The translations under genes were made by a program, and so were the position numbers. From Parus major (taxonomy: Eukaryota; Chordata; Aves; Passeriformes; Paridae), in assembly GCF_001522545.3 (NCBI RefSeq), contig NC_031768.1:83386457-83450456 (forward strand): a stretch of DNA of 64,000 nucleotides. Reading direction: 5' to 3'. Positions 48,079 through 58,046 of this stretch are shown in pieces. Numbering within the stretch: the first letter of the stretch is position 1; every line of letters begins with the position of its first letter. The notes beneath the pieces are model-generated. The model did not search any database. It saw nothing but the letters and a program-made list of their open reading frames with translations, and was not told where the DNA came from.

Positions 48079-50750
48079 CTATCAGCAGTGTCTAGCTTTT
48101 GCCTGGGATGAGAAGCATGCTGAGAACAGAAGGGAACATTGCATGCCAGGGTTCAAGCCTGGATGTGTATAGCTGTACACATGCAACCATGGTGTTTGCT
48201 GCCAGTCAGGTATAGGATTAGGATGGAGATTGCCTTGGGGACCTTCACCACCTGCAGGGACAGTGTCAGCTCTTTCACAGTCTTGGCTCTGGGCCACTTA
48301 AATTCACCCTTTCCAGTATCAGTTCTGTCAAGCAACCATGGGCAGGTTGCATCAGTGCAACAAATACAGTCCTGGCTTTGACTGTACCTGTGAACTCATC
48401 CCGTGTGTTGCTCCATCCCAAAAATTAGGGCATGTCTAAAAAGGGGAAGATCTGTCTGATGCCTTCTCCAAAATTTGTATTGTCATAAATGACTAGTGTG
48501 ACATCGGTAGCTTGAGGACCCTGGTGCATCTGATAAACAATGACTTTGTTCTTTTAAAAAATGGTATTGCCAATTGCAACTGCAAAGCATTGTTGACATG
48601 CTTAATATGCTGCTTTATTTAAAGATTATTTATCAAATTAATATATGATTTTTTTTCTTAAATAACTGATGCTATAATCTGGCCAACACAGAAACTTGTT
48701 CAGAAATAAACCTTCAAAACTCACTTTTATGATTGGCAAAAAAGGCTTGAAGTGTACTGTGAATAATTTAGCAGCACCTGTGTTAAACAATTTTCAGACA
48801 GATGAGGAATTACATGAAATATATAGAACTGTAGAGCAGTATTCTCCTCTGCTAAAAACTAAATAGTATGCTTTTCTCTGCAGTGTACCCTTGTGCATAC
48901 TTGTAGTTAAGCAGGTTGTTTGGCATCTATGGATGTATTCCTTCTTCCCCACTGCAGAAAACTACATTAGGACTCCATGAGAAGCAGTAGGAGCTCATCC
49001 CCAAATGCCATGCTTTCCCCTCTGAAGGCAGGGTCCGAAGTCTAACTGAAGCAGCTACACCACACTTCAAGGAAACCCTTAAACTGCCTCACAGTAATCA
49101 CAGGCAGATACTCTGATTCTGTCATGCAGGCTTCCTCATCCTTCCTGAAAAGGTAATAGTCATCCACAAAAAAATCATATGTAGTTTTGGGGAGATTTAA
49201 AATACTACATTCCACACTGAATCTTTCTTTCATTCTTTATTTCTTCTCATATGGCTTCAAGGTTTATATGCATTTAAAAGAACCTTTGTCCTTTGCAAGG
49301 AACCTATTTTTGCCAGTAATTCACTCTGCTACTCTGACCTTATTTGCTGATGGCATAATTTGTCTTGCAACCCTACATAAATATACTACATCAATAACAT
49401 TTTCTCAAGGCTATTTTCCCCTGAACCACACAAGAGCAAATTGGTTATTTTTCTTTTAAGCAAAGAAACAGACAACATATAACTTTTCTTGTAAGACTCT
49501 AATGTAAAGCAGGCACACAGACAAGGTTTGTTTTGGTTTTATTGCTATATTTAAGATGAAGACAAGGTGGTAAACTAGAGCTAAAGTTCAGGGTTTTTTA
49601 AAATCTACATTTGAACGTGACCTTTTCCTTTCTTGTTCAGTTTGCACAGAGGAATAATTTCCAAAGTAGCGTGGGAAGGAACAATTAAAGTTAAATGTTA
49701 ATTTTCAGAAATGAGGCCCAGCTTGCCTTCTAGTTTCTGAATTGCCCTGGAATACAATTCAGGCTCAGCCTCCTGGGGAAAGGCATTGGAAAAAACCACT
49801 GGTGTAGCAAACAAGAAGGAGAATAATAACTGGTGAAATCAGACCGGTCTTTCTGAATAATTGAGGCTTAAGGTAGCAGTGTTCTACATCAAAGCTGTTT
49901 TTGTTATCATTTCCTTTATTGTAGACTGTGGACTTGTACAAAAGGGGCTAGGATCTGTACCCCACATGGCAAGGGCAGAAGATGTTGGAGTCTGTTTCTG
50001 TATAGTAAGGGGAATCAGATGAAAATGTTCCATGTACAGACAACAACTTCAGCATCTTCATTCATCAGTGTTGAGGTCTGCACCACAAACTACTAACTGG
50101 CTAAACCAAACACCACTTTGCATTTCAATGTTCCTCTTTTAAAAGTTCTTGGCTTCAGCAGATTTCCTCCCAGTGTAGGCACAGGACACCAGGACCAGAG
50201 GTGCTCAAATTTTGCAGCCTTCACGCTGAGGGCAGTTGTCATGCAGATCTACCATGCTCTCAGTCTGACATGTGCTTCCATGTGTGCAGCATCTGTAAGA
50301 TCAAGTCATGCTTGTGATCTACTGCCTGTGGCTGAGAGACCTCAGCCTCCAGGTAGTCATAATTTCTTAAGTGTACATAAGCTATAAAGTGGAGTATTTA
50401 ATAAAAGTTCAAACAATTTTTTTGTTCACAATGAGAGGCAATATTCCAAATCACATCTGGAAGTGCCAGCTATTTCTCCATATCAATAAACACCATTCAT
50501 AGATTTTGGTGGGCTTTAGGGAGCACTCCAATTTTATTACAAGTTCAAACCATAGGAGCACTGTGCATTTCCTACCCAAAGTGCAATAGTCAGAGTTGAA
50601 GAAAAGCGTGTGGTGTCTTGTGGAACAAACAGCCTGTTCTGGCTTTATAGTTTCTAATGACAAAAATTTCACCACAAAATTTTGAAAGCAATTCCACAGA
50701 TTAATAATTTTCTTGAATCCTCGTTTTTCTTCCTGCTGAATTAAAATAAT

Positions 50751-51002
50751 GGAATCATAGAATGGCTTGGGTTATAAGACTTCTTAAAAATCACCTCATT
50801 ACAACCCTCTGACATTGGCAGAGATTCCACCTACCAGACCAGTTTGTTCAAAACCTCATAAAGCCTGGCCTTGAACACTTCTGGGGTGAAACATCCACAA
50901 CTTCTCTGGGCAACTTGTGCCAGTGAATCACCATCCTCAAAGTAAAGAATTTCTTACTAATATCAGGGCTAAACTTTCCCTCCAACAGTTTAAAGACATT
51001 GC
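50751..51002 (-). mobile_element. CR1 LINE, 3' part (left of nested LTRs)
   Basis: Starts GGAATCATAGAATGGCTTGG and runs through GCCTGGCCTTGAACACTTCT and CTTCTCTGGGCAACTTGTGC to CAACAGTTTAAAGACATTGC at 51002. There an LTR interrupts it. The continuation is at 52117-52145 on the far side of the insertion. Confidence 0.95.
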
Positions 51003-52116
51003 TGTTGAGGAACACACTCATTCCGGGTATCTGAGTGAGCAGCTGCAGTCTGAGCTGCAGATTTCAAGCTCTGGGGGTGGGAGGCTGAGGCAAGAGGCCT
51101 TGAACAGCCACCCCTTTGCATAACAAACCTGTGGTCCGTCCTGGTGACCAGGACTCCACACTTGGCTGTGAAAGGGTTGTCTTGGTTTGAAAAGACAGGT
51201 GTCTGCTAAGGAAGGCAGAAACCTCCCTCTCCCCCTTTCAAAATATTATAATCTTGAAAGCGGGGTGCTCTTAGGCAAAGGTACAGGAATAGGAATAACA
51301 GTTCTTTACTCAGGAAAGTAAAATAAAAAAGCAGCAATACACAAAAGAAAACCAATGAAACAAACAACCCACTGACAGAGTCAGAATACAACCTGATACC
51401 CTGTTGGTGTTGGTAGCAGCCTAATTAAATGGTGGCTGCAGTCCTCCTGGACTGACATGTGATTCTGTTGAAGCAATGATCCTATAGAAGGGCTTAGTTT
51501 TCCTCTGAAGGTCCAGTGGTGGTGTAGTTGGGTCCAGTCTCTCCTCTGGGATCCAGTAGAAAAAAGCTGACTGGAGCGCTGAAGATCTCAGATTATATCC
51601 AGGTAGGAATGTTTGGCTCCTCCCCCTGGGTGGAGCATCTCACAATGGGATGATGTAATTTTATCAGTCATGCAGTTAGACTCAATGGCCCATTAACAGA
51701 AGATCTCCTGGAAGAGAGAAAGAACACTGCCCCACCTGTTTTCAAGAGATGGTAACAGAATACTTACTTTTGGTTACATCTTGCATTGAAACCCAAGACA
51801 GGGTAAAAGCCCAGGGGCTCCTTTGTTCTTGGGTCCCTCCTCAGAGCCACCAGCTTGAGCTGTTTCTGGGTTACTGTGCCATGAACAAATTGCTTTATGG
51901 AACGAGACATCACAGACCCTGCCATGGGAAATCCAGGGTAGAAGGGGTCAGGAAAGCAGTGTGAGTGTGAGGGGGTGTGGGGGGAGTGAAGTGGGGACCC
52001 GTGGGGTCACTGGAGCCACCGCTGTGAAGGGACTTCGCTGCCAGCAGTGACAGTCCCTGGTACTGGCAGTGCTCCTGATCAGTCTGTGAGTGTCAGACCA
52101 GGAAGTTTCCTTAACA
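51003..52116 (+). mobile_element. Solo LTR inserted in CR1 (split by a second LTR)
   Basis: The element starts TGTTGAGGAA at 51003 and ends TTCCTTAACA at 52116, imperfect inverted ends with one mismatch. It is flanked by ATTGC (50998-51002) and ATTAC (52117-52121), a five-base target duplication with one change. Removing the inner LTR and its duplicated bases leaves about 487 bases, a normal LTR length. AACAAATTGCTTTATGGAAC near 51886 lies where a poly(A) signal would be in plus orientation. There is no internal retroviral sequence, so this is a solo LTR. A five-base duplication fits an ERVL-like class, by inference. Confidence 0.85.
51178..51800 (-). mobile_element. Solo LTR nested inside another LTR
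   Basis: 623 bases with perfect eight-base inverted ends (TGTCTTGG at 51178, CCAAGACA ending 51800) and perfect four-base flanking duplications GGGT (51174-51177 and 51801-51804). On the minus strand it has a TATA-like GGATATAATC (51591-51600). Downstream is an AGTAAA poly(A)-like signal near 51310, so the LTR reads on the minus strand. A four-base duplication is typical of ERV1-type elements. No gag, pol or env is present. I recall close relatives in songbird genomes, unverified. Confidence 0.9.
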
Positions 52117-52145
52117 ATTACCCCTTGTTCCATCCTGATACACCA
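52117..52145 (-). mobile_element. CR1 LINE, continuation right of nested LTRs
   Basis: CCCCTTGTTCCATCCTGATA continues the CR1 broken at 51002; the consensus there runs from CATTGC into CCCTTGTCCTATCAC. It is lost after about 25 bases, where the original CR1 was truncated. Confidence 0.75.
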
Positions 52146-55100
52146 ATCATCTTGGCTTTCCTATATTGGTATTGTTTTTCACATTTGTTTATTCTACACT
52201 GAAAAGACTTCTGTGGAATTTCTGTGGCCCACATGGACACTTAGAGACCATAAACTAACCCTGTAGTTTTCTCCTTGGAAACATGGAGTACCTTTTGCCT
52301 GCTAGGATGTCACACTGCCATCCAGGTTTTAGTTACTCCCTCTGCTCTGCTCTGAATTCTTTGCGGGATTTTAGCATCTCTCAACTCACTAATAGCAGAA
52401 ATGGACAAATTATTCTATGAATGGTTTCATTATTGTCAAATGCAGATGTATTATAATTTCACAACTCCTACTCACCATTCCATATTTCTATCCATTATTT
52501 CTTTTTACTGCAATGTCACCTGGGATCTCATTATCAGCTGATTATCCACCATGGCCCTATATATTTCTCAGCATCACTATTTCCCAGGTTAGCAAACCCA
52601 TGTAGTTATTGTAGGTTGCATTCTCTTTTCCTATATACATGGTCCTTGACCATATTGAAATAGATACTATTTCACTGAAACCAAATTCTAAATTTTTTTC
52701 ATTAACTCCTACCCCTCTTCTGTCACTAAGAGAATTTTTTTCAGCACTAATATAATTATCCCAGTTGTTCTTAAAACACGCAAATAACACAGAACAAGAG
52801 AGTCCTTTGATGAACTGAGGGGAAACACAGGTAGTCAGATACAGATCCACTTTAGTAATGATGTTTTCATAATTATACATAAAGCAGTTTGTAAAATAAT
52901 ATGCATATTTTTTATTGTTTTTGCAGCTTTTGTCATTTGAATTCATGAAACAAGATCTGTCATGACACCAGTTCAAATGTTTTGCAGAAATGCAATACAT
53001 TACATCAACAATATTTCTCTATCATTTAAACTCATCAAAATCAACATCTAAGTAAAATGACAAAATCCATTTACTACAACACACACTAACTAGTTGCTTG
53101 TTTGGAGTTGTAGGTTTTTAATTATTTATTAGTTCAGTTCTGCATCTACTATTCAGTTTCTTTGTATAGGTTACTGCAACAGAGTATTTTTTTGTGGTTT
53201 GGATTTACATCTTTCCCTTTATAAGAAAAGGGCTGTAATTAAAAAATTTCTCCCATTCCAAGAGATATTACATTTCTTTTTTTTTACCTAAGTTCCAAAC
53301 TAATTTGTCAATTAGATAAAATCACTGGATTTTAAATAATTCTTACAATAATTCTAAATATACAGGTATTCAAGCCATCTTATGAGAAAAATTGTTTTCT
53401 TTTGCTTGTTCATTGTTTTGTCTTGGAAAAAATAGTTGCATAAATTATCTCTGAAAAATTACTCCTAAAATGAAAATGCAACATTGATAGAATGGAAAAA
53501 CTGAAGAAAAACAAATTCTAAATTATGTAAGATTTTGATATGAAATGTTTGTATCTAGCAAAAAATTAGTTCCTTTGAAAACTTATTTTCTGCATGGAAA
53601 TAGTGAATATTTTCAGAATCTTAAATACCCAAATATTTAATCCATATTCATATCTCATTAACTGAATCTAACTACTGTCAATGCTAAAGGAGTATAAAAT
53701 AAAGGATACTTATTCGAGCTGTGATCACATTTCTAACAAATCTGAAATTTCTGTACAATTTCACCAAGAAAAAAACATTTTTTAAAACATTCAGTCATAC
53801 AAGCATCTTGACCCTTTATATCACTATCAATTCCCTGTCCAAACACTGAGATGCCCTATTCTTTCCAACAAGAGCTGTTTGGAAACCAGGAGTTTTGTTT
53901 GTTTCCTCAGGAAGCAGGGACCCTTGATTAAACACCCCTGTCCCCCATACAAGAAATTAATTTCTAATTTTGGCACTTTTTTCCTAAACCAATGTTTCTC
54001 TTCGAAAATATTCCAGTGAAGGTGGAACTAATTAAGCATAACTGTTTGTAATCCTTCCAAGTGTGCCTCCATCTGAGATTATTGCCCTGTCTCCCATTTC
54101 TAGTTGCTGGAGGTCCTTTCAGGGCACAGCTCATCTGGCTGAGTTCAGATGTCTGTTTTAGGAGAGATAAACTGCACTTGAGCAGGGGCTGCTTTTCTCA
54201 CTGCTGGGAAAGGCTGTCTGGGTTTACTGGCTCAAATGGAGCTTTACCCACTGCACAAATCTCACATTAGGGAAGGTGTTGTAGCAGATGCCTGTGGCTA
54301 CATGTAGTGCTATTTTTCTGGATCTCCTGAGCTTGGGAAGGTCTGTCTGGACTGTGAGAGAATAAATAATCTTCTAATCTCCAATCTTCTATTTTACTGA
54401 TGGGAAGCCACTAAGAGTTTAATTAACAGGGGAAACCAATGTTTCTTTTTAATTTTCCCTAAGTGTGCCTCTATTATAAATATATTCACTGAGTGGGGGA
54501 GACCATAAGGGTACTCATTGTCCTTAAAACCCCTTTGTGTTGCTCAGCTGTTGAAAGGAGATATAATGCAAATAGAAATCATCCTTAAGACAGAAAAGCA
54601 GCTGATTTGGACCAAACCATCTCCCTGTAGAAAATGTGTCCCAAAGAATATTCAAAGACAGCAATGGTGCTGTAAGACTGTGGAAGGTTTCTCACAGCAT
54701 AAAAATATTAAAGGTGGATAGAGTGCTTGGAAGTTCAAAGTAGACAAATTCAAAGTAGTCAGAAATAAAGTATATTTAACACAGAATTAATTTTATAATT
54801 CTAACACTTCTATCCCCAAATTGGATTTAAAGGTTATACTCCAGTATAATAAGTGACTCAATGAAGTTATTACTAGATTGATTTCTCTGACATGTTTATG
54901 CAAATTATAGTGGGTGACCATACAATGATGTCTTTCTTATGCAAAGTTCTATTCTTAAAGAAGTCATTGATGGGTGTCCATTAGGAGCAGAATTACAGTG
55001 TTATTCTCTATTATACTATACCTAAATAATGTGTAATATCTGGTTTCTCAGCCTCTGTGAGTTTTTACAGAGTGCACAGAGTTTATAGATGGATTATTTT

Positions 55101-55643
55101 ATATTTTTGAGCTAATGTTGTATGTTGATACCTGGAAAGGATGCTAGAATGTGAATATATAGAAATTGCAAATATCACAGAAACTCAGCTGAAGGGAAAA
55201 ATAGGAGTTAAAGAGCAGTGTACACTGTTTATTGCAATCAGTATAATTACAGCATTACAAAAATGGAAATTACTGCATTTTTTGTAAGCAAACTAAAATT
55301 CATTATTTAATCTTTTGTCCATCTACTGAATGCTCCAGTCACTGAGGTGCACACTTCTGGCATAACCCAAGACCTAGGTTCATAATCAAAAACCAGTATA
55401 AATTTCTGTGGTTTTTTGAGTATCTACCATTTTGGATGAAGAGAGAATTAGAACATATTAGCATACCGCAGAGCATGTGTTTGTTTCTGCCTGTCATGTT
55501 GATTGGTATTTGTCTTCAGGCCCACATGGAGATGGTTTCTCTTTTTGAAAAGAAGAGAAACATTTTCTGTTACATTAAAAATCATTAGATGTCCAGAGCT
55601 GCACTAAAGAGTCAGTTTTAAAACTGTCTGTGAGGAACAGGCT

Positions 55644-55750
55644 TAAAAAAATAAAAAAATAAAAAAAGCAAAGGCATTTTTATGTTCTTTATCTCTGCTT
55701 CTTTTTTTGGGGGAAGAGGGAATTTTTTTTTATTTTTTTTTTTTTTTAAT
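55644..55750. repeat. (AAAAAAT)n and T-rich low-complexity tracts
   Basis: AAAAAAATAAAAAAATAAAA near 55645, then a short unique gap and T runs broken by GGGGG and a single A up to 55747. Confidence 0.85.
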
Positions 55751-55871
55751 TCTACCAGAAGAGACATCTCTGATTGAACACATAATAACAATAAGCCCCA
55801 TCCATTTTAGTGAAGGCAGCTGGTTTATTTTCATGTAGGCATGGAAAGTAGCTCCTCTGTTAGCACAGTAT

Positions 55872-56042
55872 TCATAATACCATTTGAACATGCTTTTTCC
55901 AAGTCCTTTATTATAACATATATTTCTAGCATCCCGTATGGATAAAGGGAGAATGGGGGGGAGAAAAAAATCTCTACAGTTCTCTTGTTGTTCAATGTAT
56001 ATTTTGTTTATAATTCCATTTGAACACACTTCCTCCAAGTTG
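55872..56042. repeat. Diverged direct duplication
   Basis: CATTTGAACATGCTTTTTCC with AAGT (55881) recurs as CATTTGAACACACTTCCTCC with AAGT (56020), about 140 bases apart; less similar T-rich sequence lies before each. Possibly an old tandem duplication. Confidence 0.45.
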
Positions 56043-56851
56043 TGCATCACTTATGTGTGTTTCAAGCTTTCCTACCGATGGCAAGAAAAACAGTAATTTT
56101 TTACCTTGTTTTTCCAAGTAGTGGGAGGTGGTCCTTGAAATGCAGGCTCAGCTCCTCTCTTTCTTTGTTTATGGATTATTGTTCCATGTGGGAGCAATTT
56201 TAACAAATCCTAAATGGATTGTAATCCAGAAAGAATTAAATCATGACTTCTACCCTGAATTTTGTGCCATTAGGAAAAAATATTGGTGAACTCAAAATAG
56301 CCAAACTGTTTTTCAATTGATTGTATTTTTAACATATTAATTCCTTTTTGTTCTGCTATAGGTTGAAAACCTATTGAGTTTGCATGCTGGGAGGACTGAC
56401 ACAGGGTTCCCTGGTGATAACTGATGGGCAATATCAGCAAAGAAACAAAGGGGGATTATAAAATAAATAAAAAGAATAAATCAATGTAAAACTATTTGCA
56501 GAAAACCCAGCATTTTAAATGTGGGTTAATCCCACTCCTGTCAAAACATCAGAAGGTGATAGAAGGGGCAGTTGGAAGGGGTTATGGAAGCCAAACTCAG
56601 AGGGGACCAGGCCCAGCACTGGAGCAGGGTAGACAAGGCTTTGTGTAACCATGTACTTCAAAGCAGGTTCAGACATGGACAAATATTCTGAGCTCCACAA
56701 TTGTAACACTGACTTATTTACTCTGGTTAATTAAATGTAAATTAAAGAAATATATATATATAAGTCCTTGTTACTGACATTTACCAGGTTGTGCTAAGTC
56801 TCAATGCATGTTTTAAAGTAGGGAAAAATAAAAAGAAAAAAACCTCTCCCC

Positions 56852-56887
56852 AGTGGTCACTTCCAGCCATTACCATTCTATGATTCT
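56852..56887 (+). mobile_element. CR1 LINE, minimal 3' remnant
   Basis: CAGTGGTCACTTCCAGCCAT and TACCATTCTATGATTCTA are the last ~35 bases of a CR1, followed by an A run. The body is absent. Confidence 0.7.
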
Positions 56888-57039
56888 AAAAAAAAAAGAA
56901 AGAGAACTGCTGAATTTCTAGGATTTCCAGGTGATAGATATTCAATTCATCTTTAAATAAAAATCGTGTTTTATTATTCCTTACATTATGCTGGGGACTG
57001 AGAAGAATTTAGCTCCTATTCAGCACTCCATTAGTAATG

Positions 57040-57250
57040 ATTATATTTTTTTGCTGCATAATGGTTTATAAACTTTATTGCTGTGCAGGTATTTTAAGTC
57101 AGTGTCATCTATCCAGCCATGAAATGATGAGGTGTACTGCATAGAATCTATTCCAATTTTGTGTTAATTACTGTGTGATAAGAAACTGAAAAATGGCATT
57201 TTAAAATATTTATAATGTTCTCAGCAATAACCAACAGTATTTTCTTTCAG
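57040..57250. other. Candidate conserved non-coding block
   Basis: Repeat-free, AT-rich but not low-complexity, with TTTATAAACTTTATTGCTGT near 57064 (HOX-like TTTATTG) and TTAATTACTGTG near 57164. Listed on texture only. Confidence 0.15.
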
Positions 57251-57589
57251 ATCCCACTTATTAGAGTGCTTTCTCTAAAATCTAGGATATAAAGTTAAGC
57301 TCTTCTGAGATAGATGCTTGACTCAATGCAACTAATAATGGGAGATCTTAGAAGTGGTTGAAACTGTAATGGTGTGCTAAAGAGCATAATGTGAACATAA
57401 AGTATTTCAGGGTTCATTTTGAAAGGAACTTCTTATAAAACCTTACATACATGCAGAACTGCCTGTATCCCTTTACCTTTTCCCTCCAACCATAAAACTG
57501 AGGCTGCAGAACTTGGAATCCACTTTTACAGTTTTATAATATTTTAACAAGGAATAGCAGAGCTAATTGAATTTGCAATAATGGCGGGG

Positions 57590-57605
57590 TTTGCATGAAT
57601 GCAAA
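57590..57605. promoter_or_regulatory. Palindromic paired octamer half-sites
   Basis: TTTGCAT-GA-ATGCAAA is a perfect inverted repeat of seven-base octamer cores (ATGCAAA). Another ATTTGCAA lies at 57571-57578, and a CpG (ATGGCGGGG) sits between them. POU factors bind such sequences. It lies just outside the end of the weak exon candidate. Confidence 0.3.
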
Positions 57606-57640
57606 AATGTTCTACTATTACTGATGAAAATCCCATTTTA

Positions 57641-58046
57641 TTACTGATTCATGGTCTGTGGGAATAATTTATTGATTTTCTTCTGAAACTCCTGATATGC
57701 CTGATGCAGAGTGGGGCTCGTGGATATTTCACCAGCAGTTCCAATTTTCTTGGCAGATGACTCAGAGAGAAATGCTAGCTGTGTGGTACAAGTCAACTGT
57801 GGAAAAATACAGTCAAAGAACATTTTAAGAGCCCCAGACAAAGCAAAAGTGGCTGTCTTGGGACCTGTGAAAGGCACTGTTGCTGTGTTTATTGATACAA
57901 TTAGCATCTGACTTCTAAGACAATTCAATGAGCCACAGATACAACTTGTGCAAAAAAAACCTGCTCCTTCAGTAAGTTGCAAATCCTGTGAGACCATCAT
58001 TCCATCAGCCACGGCTCCTCTGTTAAACAACCTTCCTAGTAAGCAG
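57641..58046 (-). other. Weak candidate terminal exon, unidentified
   Basis: An open frame of 129 codons from an internal ATG, extendable upstream to an acceptor-like TTTCTTGCAG whose AG lies at 58047-58048. Codon use looks less AT-biased than in other frames. The predicted end is hydrophilic and possibly helical (QAYQEFQKKINKLFPQTMNQ). A Cys-rich FFCTSCICGSLNC lies near the start. AATAAA overlaps the stop codon, too close for a normal 3' end. No family is recognised. A frame this long is expected about once by chance in 64 kb of AT-rich DNA, so a chance frame is at least as likely. Confidence 0.18.

Larger units (their letters stand above)
46604..50750. other. Mostly unique DNA
   Basis: Apart from the opposed sites at 47098 and a CR1 tail at 48009, no feature is recognised. 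47780-48110 is GC-richer and has overlapping frames without domains. Confidence 0.5.
52146..56851. other. AT-rich unique DNA
   Basis: Very AT-rich between 52900 and 53800. The 147-codon minus-strand frame at 52557-53000 has no recognisable domain and its composition follows the AT content. Low-complexity A/T tracts occur at 55644-55750. No exon is recognised. Confidence 0.5.

Noticed and set aside
51003..52116. A full endogenous retrovirus between the two outer LTR parts
   Set aside because: The two outer parts are the two halves of one LTR, and what lies between is another solo LTR. No gag, pol or env similarity is present.
52557..53000. 147-codon minus-strand open frame
   Set aside because: It is rich in N, Y, K, I and S as expected for AT-rich DNA, with no domain and no splice or poly(A) context. 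Its length is compatible with chance.
55730..56050. 106-codon minus-strand frame ending in a lysine run
   Set aside because: The lysines come from a T-rich low-complexity tract and the internal similarity from a decayed DNA duplication. No gene evidence.
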